From ATM1 sp003577165 (GTDB lineage: Bacteria > Armatimonadota > Fimbriimonadia > Fimbriimonadales > ATM1), in NCBI GenBank assembly GCA_030263715.1, contig SZPM01000016.1:1-56893 (forward strand): a stretch of DNA of 56,893 nucleotides, in the 5' to 3' direction. Below the pieces are notes generated by a model. It saw only the letters and a program-made list of their open reading frames with translations, searched no databases and was not told the origin of the DNA. A program made the position numbers and the translations under genes. This document shows positions 15,336 through 21,861 of this stretch, in pieces; positions within the stretch are counted from its first letter, which is position 1, and each line of letters begins with the position of its first letter.

Positions 15336-16559
15336 CTACTTCGGGCTTCCTGCGGCTGCCGTCCCGGTCGCGAAGCACACATCCCCACTGATTGAACTGA
15401 TGTCGATCACGGCGGTACCGCTCCCGAGTTTGCCCGTCACTCTGTTCTCCGAACTCACCTTCTCCGCGAGGTCTTCTGCGCAGCGAAGGCTACCGTTCAC
15501 AGTGGAGAGGTTGATCCGCGCGTCCGCTGTCGGGGGGACGTCGAGAACAACATCGCCGGACACCGAACGGAGACTCACGGCGCTCTTCGGCCCCTCGATG
15601 ATCTCCACGATCACGTCACCGCTGACCGACTCGAGAGTCAGTGCTTCTGCCTTCGCCGCGGTGCATCGGATGTCCCCGCTCGAGCTCCGCGCTCGCGCGG
15701 TGCCCGCAACGGACTTCAGGACGATGGATCCCGACTTCGACTCCACATCGACGAGGGCGGGGTCTGCCCTCTCAACTCGAATGTCGCCCGACGCTGAATT
15801 CGCCTCAATAGATCCCGACGCCTCGACGACGACAACGTCGCCGCTTGTCGAGGATGCTCGCACGTCAGCGTTCGTTCCTGTCACGGAGATATCGCCGGAC
15901 TCGCAGCGGATGTCCACTTTCACTCCGCGCGGCACGCGCAGAACGTAGTCCTCCGAGACCGTGTGCTCGGACTGCCGAATCGAAACTGATCCGTCGCTCT
16001 CTTCGATGACTGCGCTCCACGACGCCTTGCGCGTTTCCAGTTCTTCCTTCGATCCAGCACGAATCCAGGCCGTTGCCGTGAGGCTGCCGACATCATGGCC
16101 GCCTTCTACCGTCACGTCGCCCTGAGAAACTTGAACCTTCAGCGTTCGATCGCTCGCGACCGCTAACGGCAGTTCGATCGTAACGCTGTCGCGCTGCCCA
16201 AAGCCGCTGAAGCGAAATCCGCCCTTCGACATCTGGTCGACGGTGCCCTTGATGGACTCCACTCCCTTCTTAGCGGCCTCCTTGATCTGGCCCGCCACAT
16301 CCGACCAGTTGACTGCTTCAGCCGCCTCCTTGGTCGCCTTCTCGATGCCATCCACAAGGCGAGTCACCCAGTCCGGCGATTGCCTGCTGCCAGACGACTT
16401 CGCGTCGGCGGTTTCCCCATCCGCGCCTCCCTCCTGCGAGCCCTCTTGTCTCTCTGCTTCTTCCAGGTGCAGGAAAGAGTCCATGAGGTCGAGAGCGTCG
16501 CTGGGCGACAGCCGTCCTTCCGCGACCATCTTCAAAATTCGCAGAACCTGCTCTTTCAA
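15336..16559 (-). CDS. DUF4097-family beta-repeat protein with N-terminal SHOCT-like helix
   Basis: This is a 407-residue protein. Residues 1-32 (KEQVLRILKMVAEGRLSPSDALDLMDSF) resemble the short helical segment seen at the N-terminus of YvlB/LiaX-like proteins. After a Ser/Gly/Glu-rich linker and a Lys-rich amphipathic stretch, the C-terminal 230 residues are DUF4097, with a repeated S-G-D-hydrophobic unit about every 18-22 residues (SGDISV, SGDVVV, SGDIRV, SGSIVL, SGDIRC, SGDVIV, SGDVVL, SGDVCF) as in a stacked beta-helix. No signal peptide is visible. Its TTG start overlaps the stop of the DUF2089 gene (TTGA), so translation is coupled. In Firmicutes relatives such proteins belong to cell-envelope stress systems; a similar role here is inference. 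Confidence 0.82.
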   Translation of the reverse strand: MKEQVLRILKMVAEGRLSPSDALDLMDSFLHLEEAERQEGSQEGGADGETADAKSSGSRQSPDWVTRLVDGIEKATKEAAEAVNWSDVAGQIKEAAKKGVESIKGTVDQMSKGGFRFSGFGQRDSVTIELPLAVASDRTLKVQVSQGDVTVEGGHDVGSLTATAWIRAGSKEELETRKASWSAVIEESDGSVSIRQSEHTVSEDYVLRVPRGVKVDIRCESGDISVTGTNADVRASSTSGDVVVVEASGSIEANSASGDIRVERADPALVDVESKSGSIVLKSVAGTARARSSSGDIRCTAAKAEALTLESVSGDVIVEIIEGPKSAVSLRSVSGDVVLDVPPTADARINLSTVNGSLRCAEDLAEKVSSENRVTGKLGSGTAVIDISSISGDVCFATGTAAAGSPK

Positions 16560-16966
16560 CTCTGTGCCTCCTTCATCGCCTTCTTGGCTTCCTCCGGCGA
16601 CAGTTCGCCGGCCTCGAGCCGATCGAGGATCTCCTTGTGCTTGTCCGATACCTTGGTCCTAAGCCCATTCTCCGGTATGTCAGGAGCGGTCAATTCAAGC
16701 GCGGCCAGCAATGCATCGAGCCGGGAACGGACAGTCGGGTAACTGATTCCTAGTTCTTTCTCCACTGCTGAAAGCACGCCCCGGCAACGCAGAAACGTCA
16801 CGAGAAAACTCTCCTGCTCGGAGGTCAGCCGCTGGAATCTTGAGATCTCAAACTTGCCTCGAACCGACAAAGGCGGATCTGAACAGGTGAATTCGCTGAT
16901 GTGCCAGTCACCAAGGTCGGCAAGACCATCGGGCAATCCTCGGAGTGGCTCCCGCTGTCGGCTCAT
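16556..16966 (-). CDS. DUF2089-family putative regulator, without zinc ribbon
   Basis: This protein of about 136 residues matches DUF2089: GKFEISRFQRLTSEQESFLV, then LRCRGVLSAVEKELGISYPT with VRSRLDALL, a helix-turn-helix-like segment (roughly residues 37-88). Family members usually begin with a zinc ribbon of two CxxC pairs. That is missing here, replaced by a short stretch with a single Cys. The C-terminus (LDRLEAGELSPEEAKKAM) is a second SHOCT-like helix like the one starting the next gene. The start is uncertain between the codon at 16984 and the ATG at 16966. It overlaps the DUF4097 gene by 4 bases, which fits a regulator and effector pair. Confidence 0.8.
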   Translation of the reverse strand: MSRQREPLRGLPDGLADLGDWHISEFTCSDPPLSVRGKFEISRFQRLTSEQESFLVTFLRCRGVLSAVEKELGISYPTVRSRLDALLAALELTAPDIPENGLRTKVSDKHKEILDRLEAGELSPEEAKKAMKEAQS

Positions 16967-17004
16967 GTCTCGGTTACGTCTCAACCGAGCGGTGGGTTGC
17001 GGGG

Positions 17005-17010
17005 TACCTT
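17005..17010 (+). promoter_or_regulatory. -10 box of trmFO (leaderless)
   Basis: TACCTT followed by GCGGCC and the GTG at 17017. There is no ribosome site in the preceding bases. Confidence 0.5.
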
Positions 17011-17016
17011 GCGGCC

Positions 17017-18366
17017 GTGAATTCAGGCCGCGTTACCGTCGTCGGAGGCGGATTCGCCGGATGCGAAGCCGCGTGGGCGGCCGCCCACCTCGGCGCCGAG
17101 GTCACCCTCTACGAGATGCGCCCGACCGTCATGACGCCGGCGCACTCGACCCACTTGCTGGCGGAACTCGTTTGCAGCAACAGTTTCAAGTCGAACGACC
17201 CAGAGTCGCCACCCGGCCAGCTGAAATCGGAGATGGTCGCCCTTGGGTCCGTCATGATCCCATCGGCGTTGCGAAACTCAGTGCCGGGTGGCTCGGCGCT
17301 CGCTGTCGACCGGGAGAAGTATGCGGCCGAGGTCACAAGCCTCATCGAGGGGCATCCCAGAATTGAGGTCGTTCGCCGCGAGTGGACGCCCGATCTCGCG
17401 AAGGGAGAGCCGACTGTCATCGCCACGGGCCCTCTCACGTCACCTTCTCTGTCCGACTGGATCGCGAGCGTCACGGGCGAAAAGCACCTGTACTTCTATG
17501 ATGCTGTGAGTCCAACCGTCATGGCGGACACAGTCGACCGGTCCGTCGTCTGGGAGCAGAGCCGCTACGACAAAGGTGAGGCTGCGTACCTCAACTGTCC
17601 GATGACGAAGGAGGAGTACGAGCGGTTCGTGGATGCCCTCCTCGCTGCTGAGCAAGTAACGCCACATGACTTTGAAGAGGGCAAGTATTTCGAGGGATGC
17701 ATGCCGATCGAAGAGATCGCGCGACGCGGAAGGAACTCGCTCTCATTCGGCAACTTCAAGCCGGTGGGCCTGACAGACCCTCGCACGGGTCGGAGGCCCC
17801 ACGCGGTGATTCAGCTGCGCCCCGAGAACCGCGAGAAGACGATGTACTCCCTCGTCGCGTGCCAAACGCGCATGAAGTGGGGCGCGCAGGCGGAAGTGTT
17901 CCGACTGGTGCCCGGCCTCGAATCAGCCGAGTTCGTGCGCTTCGGCGTGATGCACCGAAACACCTACCTCGACTCCCCGCGCCTCATCGACCAGAATCTC
18001 CGTTTCGGCTGGCGGGGGGGCGAGGAGCCGTTTCCATTGTTCTTCGCCGGCCAGATTACAGGTGTGGAGGGCTATGTCGAGAGCGGCGCAACCGGCATCC
18101 TCGCTGGCATCAACGCGTTCAGAGCATCTTCGAGCCAGCCTCTCGTCTCGCCCCCGAGGACCACGGCGCTCGGATCTCTCCTCGCCCACGTGACGAACTC
18201 CGAAGCAAAGGAGTTCTCGCCGATGAACATCAACTGGGGGTTGTTCCCCCCCCTTCCAGACCCGCCGCGCGATAAAGCCGTGCGAAGGAAGATGCAAATC
18301 GAGTTGGCACGCCGGTCGTTCGAAGATTGGGCGGCTGCCATCTCCTTCGTGCCTGCGCTTAGATAG
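17017..18366 (+). CDS. trmFO: folate/FAD-dependent tRNA (uracil-54-C5) methyltransferase
   Basis: TrmFO makes ribothymidine at position 54 of tRNA using methylenetetrahydrofolate and FAD. The 449 residues begin with the FAD motif VVGGGFAGCEAAW, followed by LYEMRP, ELVCSNSFKS with the conserved Cys, QTRMKWGAQAEVFRLVPGL and the late GVEGYVESGATGILAGINA motif of the TrmFO/GidA family. Length agrees with the family (about 435-450). The GTG at 17017 is six bases after a TACCTT box. A longer frame from 16945 overlaps the DUF2089 gene and is rejected. The stop overlaps the converging FAD oxidoreductase by 8 bases. Confidence 0.95.
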   Translation: MNSGRVTVVGGGFAGCEAAWAAAHLGAEVTLYEMRPTVMTPAHSTHLLAELVCSNSFKSNDPESPPGQLKSEMVALGSVMIPSALRNSVPGGSALAVDREKYAAEVTSLIEGHPRIEVVRREWTPDLAKGEPTVIATGPLTSPSLSDWIASVTGEKHLYFYDAVSPTVMADTVDRSVVWEQSRYDKGEAAYLNCPMTKEEYERFVDALLAAEQVTPHDFEEGKYFEGCMPIEEIARRGRNSLSFGNFKPVGLTDPRTGRRPHAVIQLRPENREKTMYSLVACQTRMKWGAQAEVFRLVPGLESAEFVRFGVMHRNTYLDSPRLIDQNLRFGWRGGEEPFPLFFAGQITGVEGYVESGATGILAGINAFRASSSQPLVSPPRTTALGSLLAHVTNSEAKEFSPMNINWGLFPPLPDPPRDKAVRRKMQIELARRSFEDWAAAISFVPALR

Positions 18367-19522
18367 TCAGCGGCTCCACGTTGAGTTTGCCTTCCTTAAA
18401 TCGGTGCGGCGAAAAGCAATCGATGTAGGAGAAGCTCGAGTTTCGCCCCAGCGCCATTTCGGCGGCTGCCGCACCAACGGCAGGCGAGTGCATGACGCCG
18501 TGGCCTCCGAAGCCGACAGCGGCGAGCACGCAGTCGTCAATCCAGCCGATGATTCCGTGCTTGTCGGGAGTGTCCGCGTAGTAGCCCGTCCACGACCTGT
18601 CGGTTGCAAATCCAACGGCTTCAAGGAGCGGCAGTCTGTGAAGCGCGGGGATTGCCAGGGCTTCGAGAAATCCATCGGAGAATTTCGGCGGATCTTCCTC
18701 AAACGGATCGCGCGATGCCTCGACCTCCCCCCCGTCGAATCCGATGAGAAGCCCCTCCCCTTCTCTACGGAAGTGAAAAGTCGTATCTGCATCGACCACC
18801 ATCGGCAGATCTCCCGGAAGCCCGGGACATCGCTCCGTCATCGCCAATTGATGCAGGCTCGGATGAATCGGCAAGTCGTAACCGAGGTTCCCGGCGTTCG
18901 ATGCAGACCAGTGCCCTGTTGCGAGCACGAAAACGTCCGCTTCCAGGCTATGGGTTTGCGAGTTCTGGCAAAACTCGACGACGCGTCCACCGAGGGACGT
19001 GACCTCCGCTCCATATTCCGCGTGCACGCCCGCTGCCCTCGCCTTCCTTTCGTATCCCACGCACACGCTGAATGGATCGAGGAACCCGTCGGAACTCGAG
19101 AACGTCCCGCCAACTAAGTCTCTGACATTCAAGATTGGAACGAGTTGCTGGATCTGTTCGAGGTCCAAGATGCGGGACGGAACGTCCAGGTCGCGCTGCA
19201 CTGCGACGAGGTCCAGCATTTGGGCAAGCCGGCTTCCCTCTGCGGTTACGAACAGGTATCCGCATTGTCGGAATCCGCAGTCCACACCAGTCAGGCGCTG
19301 AAAGGATTCAAATTCCCGGATGGACCGGACCGAAAGTTCGACGTTCGCCCTCGTCCCGAATTGTGCCCTTACCCCGCCGGCCGCTCGTCCTGTCGAGCCC
19401 ATTCCACACCTCGGCTGCCTTTCCAGGACGACGACCCTCGCCTCGGGTCTGATATCCACGAGGTGAGACGCGATGGACCATCCGATCACCCCTCCTCCCA
19501 CGATCGCAACGTCGTAGCTCAC
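18359..19522 (-). CDS. FAD-dependent amino-acid oxidase/dehydrogenase (DAO family)
   Basis: This is a 387-residue flavoprotein of the D-amino acid oxidase/sarcosine oxidase group. The N-terminus YDVAIVGGGVIGWSIASHL is the dinucleotide-binding motif, with acidic end VVVLERQ. STGRAAGGVRAQFGT contacts FAD in the family, and the C-terminus has a GYYADTPDKHGIIG segment and VGFGGHGVMHSPAVG, the second FAD motif. The substrate is unknown; proline, sarcosine, glycine or a secondary amine are options. GTG 19522 is preceded by CATAAT at 6 bases, so it is leaderless. It shares its upstream region with the divergent VOC gene. Confidence 0.88.
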   Translation of the reverse strand: MSYDVAIVGGGVIGWSIASHLVDIRPEARVVVLERQPRCGMGSTGRAAGGVRAQFGTRANVELSVRSIREFESFQRLTGVDCGFRQCGYLFVTAEGSRLAQMLDLVAVQRDLDVPSRILDLEQIQQLVPILNVRDLVGGTFSSSDGFLDPFSVCVGYERKARAAGVHAEYGAEVTSLGGRVVEFCQNSQTHSLEADVFVLATGHWSASNAGNLGYDLPIHPSLHQLAMTERCPGLPGDLPMVVDADTTFHFRREGEGLLIGFDGGEVEASRDPFEEDPPKFSDGFLEALAIPALHRLPLLEAVGFATDRSWTGYYADTPDKHGIIGWIDDCVLAAVGFGGHGVMHSPAVGAAAAEMALGRNSSFSYIDCFSPHRFKEGKLNVEPLTI

Positions 19523-19528
19523 TCTCGC

Positions 19529-19534
19529 ATTATG
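19529..19534 (-). promoter_or_regulatory. -10 box of the FAD oxidoreductase (leaderless)
   Basis: On the minus strand CATAAT, then GCGAGA, then GTG. It has the same hexamer as the metH and flavin reductase promoters. Confidence 0.6.
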
Positions 19535-19554
19535 CGGCCGGGTAAAAGCGGCGC

Positions 19555-19938
19555 ATGCTCAAGGCGCTCAACGTTGCGTTCTGCGGGACAACGGATATGG
19601 AGGCTAGCGTCGCCTTTTATCGGGACGTCCTGGGAATGAGTGAGACGATGGTCACGCCGTACTGGAGCGAGTTCCGGTGCGGGGATCTGCGGATCGGCAT
19701 TCACCCCTCCGATGGTTTGGTGCCGTTGGTAGATCTCGGCCGCGGGTGGACGGTCTGTTTCGAGACCGCCGACTTGTCCGCCCTGCGCCAAAGCGTCGAG
19801 GAGCACGGTTGCGCGGTCCTCGCGGAGTACCACCAAACTCCCTCAGGGGTCATCCTCACGTTCGCGGACCCACAGGGCAACCCACTCCAAGCGATCCAAC
19901 TTGGGACGAAAATCGAAGACTTCCAGAGAAATCCCTGA
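19555..19938 (+). CDS. VOC-superfamily (glyoxalase-like) protein
   Basis: This is a 127-residue protein with the paired beta-alpha-beta-beta-beta fold of glyoxalase I and bleomycin-resistance proteins. VAFCGTTDMEASVAFYRDVLGM at the start and ILTFADPQGNPLQAIQL near the end are the two characteristic halves. Likely metal ligands include His or Glu residues in GIHPSDG and at the C-terminal Gln. The substrate is unknown. No ribosome site; TAAAAG seven bases before the ATG resembles the leaderless pattern. It is divergent from the FAD oxidoreductase by 32 bases. Confidence 0.85.
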   Translation: MLKALNVAFCGTTDMEASVAFYRDVLGMSETMVTPYWSEFRCGDLRIGIHPSDGLVPLVDLGRGWTVCFETADLSALRQSVEEHGCAVLAEYHQTPSGVILTFADPQGNPLQAIQLGTKIEDFQRNP

Positions 19939-19972
19939 ACACGTAGCTGCCCGGTTCTTCGTATGGAGGTTT

Positions 19973-20641
19973 ATGAGGGCGCGGGGCGTCACGCTGGTCG
20001 AGGTGCTGGTCGTGGTCGTGGTTGTAGCGATCTTGGCGGCCATTCTGTTCCCAGTCATCGTAAACGCCAAGATGTCTGCGAACAAGTCGGCATGCATCAG
20101 CAACCTGCGCCAGATCGGGAGCGCCTTCAGTCAGTACATGGCAGACTACGACGACCGGTGGCCTTTGGGTCTCGACCCAGCAGACAAGTGGACGCCGGAG
20201 ATTTGGCAGAACTACCCTGAGTTTCAGGCAATGATTCCTTACCTTCCGCTGATGCCGGACCTGCTGAACCCATACCTGCCTTCAACAGGCGTGTGGCGCT
20301 GCCCCTCCGATCGCGGATACGTCATCGATGAAGTCTCCTTCCTGCCTCTCGATGCCGAGCCCAGCAGTTTCGAAAGATTCGGTTCGAGCTACTACTATCG
20401 AACGGAAGTGACGGTGCGCAGGTTGTACAGCACTTCAATTCCTGATCTCACTTCTGTAAACATCTATTTCGACGGTTCGGGCGCATGGCACAGCAAGAGC
20501 GACGTGCTGCGTCCCTGGGACGACTACGAAACCGTCCGAGAGAAACTCAGAAGTTATCGCTACACAGTTCTATTCGGCGACTGGCACGTGAAGAGCCTCA
20601 CCGACGCGCAGTACCGCGAAGCATGGGCGACTGAGTTTTGA
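19973..20641 (+). CDS. prepilin-like protein with N-terminal methylation motif
   Basis: This is a 222-residue protein. MRARG/VTLVEVLVVVVVVAILAA is a class III prepilin leader: short basic peptide, Gly at -1, Glu at +5 of the mature chain, then about 20 hydrophobic residues. The rest includes NLRQIGSAFSQYMADYDDRWP and a C-terminal TVLFGDWHVKSLTDAQY, like the ADGHVK motif common in these abundant pseudopilins of Armatimonadota and Planctomycetota. It is probably processed by a prepilin peptidase and placed in the envelope. ATG 19973 has GGAGGT just upstream; an in-frame start at 19901 overlaps the VOC gene and lacks the leader form. Its stop overlaps the amidohydrolase start (TTGA). Confidence 0.9.
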   Translation: MRARGVTLVEVLVVVVVVAILAAILFPVIVNAKMSANKSACISNLRQIGSAFSQYMADYDDRWPLGLDPADKWTPEIWQNYPEFQAMIPYLPLMPDLLNPYLPSTGVWRCPSDRGYVIDEVSFLPLDAEPSSFERFGSSYYYRTEVTVRRLYSTSIPDLTSVNIYFDGSGAWHSKSDVLRPWDDYETVREKLRSYRYTVLFGDWHVKSLTDAQYREAWATEF

Positions 20642-21843
20642 TCATTCGGCCCGATGCGGTGTTGCTCGATTCGGGGGAGATCGTCCCCGGCGTGGAAGTG
20701 TGCATCCTTGAAGGCACGATCGATCGGATTCGGCCGTGGACGAAGGCGGCTCGCGAAGAGAGCGGCCTTCTGCTTTCGTGTGCGTTCGTTAACGCGCACT
20801 CGCACCTTGAGTACTACGATCTGATCGGGCAAGTTGAAGCCGACGACTATTGGGCGTGGATCCAGGAGATCGTTCGGCTCAAACCTCTGAGACCGATGCA
20901 CCAAGTCGCGGAAGCGGCGGAACTCGCGGCACACGCGAATCGCGCAACAGGAGTTTCGGCGATCGGCGAGCACTCCGATTGGCCCGTAAGCGGCGACGCG
21001 ATCCGGGACGCTGGACTCGGCGGTCGAATTTTCCAGGAAGTCATCACGATGCGCGAGTGGGCGGACCCTGAGGAGAAAGTCGCTCGCGTCGCGGAGGCGG
21101 CCACGATCAACGCAAAGTCTTCAGGACTTCCGGTTCACTTGGCGCCGCACACTCCCTTCACCGTCCACCCCGACGCTCTGCGCGCGATCTTTCAGTCCGG
21201 TTCGCCGACGAGCATTCACGTTGCAGAGAGCCGCTACGAACGAGAGTTCTTCGAAAGGGGCGAGGGGCCGATTGCAGGTTTGTACCGCCAACTCGGGGTG
21301 CCGATCGAGCCTCCGGGCATTTCTCCTGTGGCGTACATTGCCGCCCTTGGCGGACTTACGGAGTCAACCCAACTCGTGCACGCTTGCGACCTCGATGAGG
21401 AGGACGTTTGGCGCATTGGCAGCGCGCGGTGCAAAATTGCGCACTGTCCCCGCAGCAACGTTGCGCTCGGATGCCCCCCCGCTCCGATTCGCGAACTTCA
21501 GTCAGCGGGAGCGACCGTCGGATTGGGAATGGACAGCGCGGCTTCCAGCGGCCCGATCGACATGTTTGCGGAGATGCGAGCAGCGGTTCATGTCGCCGAG
21601 GGCCGTGGCGACGTTCTCGGCGCAGAGTCCGTGTGGAGGATGGCGACGACTGACGCCGCAATCTCAATCTTCAGCGAGCGTCGCTGGGAGATGATCGAAG
21701 GCGGTCAACCGGATCTGATGCTCATGGATACCGAAAGATGGACACGCCTACCTGAAATCATCGCGAATTGCGCGCCGCGCTCCGTCATGCGAGTCATCAA
21801 CGTTGCAAAACGCGAGGAGCCGGCCTCGCAGCCGGCTCCATAA
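20638..21843 (+). CDS. amidohydrolase of the chlorohydrolase/deaminase (MtaD-like) group
   Basis: This is a 401-residue metal-dependent hydrolase. Metal ligands appear in order: NAHSHLEYY (HxH), APHTPFTVHPDAL and HVAES in the middle, HACDLDEED, and GLGMDSAASSGPIDMFAEMR with the Asp. These are hallmarks of the TrzN/AtzA/MtaD branch that deaminates or dechlorinates heterocycles such as S-adenosylhomocysteine, methylthioadenosine or guanine. The true substrate is unknown. The start is a TTG overlapping the pilin stop, so it is translationally coupled to that gene. Its last 25 coding bases hold a perfect hairpin. It stands at an odd place beside a pilin gene. Confidence 0.88.
   Translation: MIIRPDAVLLDSGEIVPGVEVCILEGTIDRIRPWTKAAREESGLLLSCAFVNAHSHLEYYDLIGQVEADDYWAWIQEIVRLKPLRPMHQVAEAAELAAHANRATGVSAIGEHSDWPVSGDAIRDAGLGGRIFQEVITMREWADPEEKVARVAEAATINAKSSGLPVHLAPHTPFTVHPDALRAIFQSGSPTSIHVAESRYEREFFERGEGPIAGLYRQLGVPIEPPGISPVAYIAALGGLTESTQLVHACDLDEEDVWRIGSARCKIAHCPRSNVALGCPPAPIRELQSAGATVGLGMDSAASSGPIDMFAEMRAAVHVAEGRGDVLGAESVWRMATTDAAISIFSERRWEMIEGGQPDLMLMDTERWTRLPEIIANCAPRSVMRVINVAKREEPASQPAP
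21816..21839. terminator. perfect 9-bp hairpin at a convergent gene end
   Basis: GGAGCCGGC, loop CTCGCA, GCCGGCTCC. The stem lies within the last codons of the amidohydrolase and 23 bases from the metalloprotease stop on the other strand. There is no T-run, so a classical terminator is not certain; it may act as a bidirectional 3' stabiliser or be a REP-like element. Confidence 0.45.
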
Positions 21844-21861
21844 CACTCGCGATTTCAGTTT

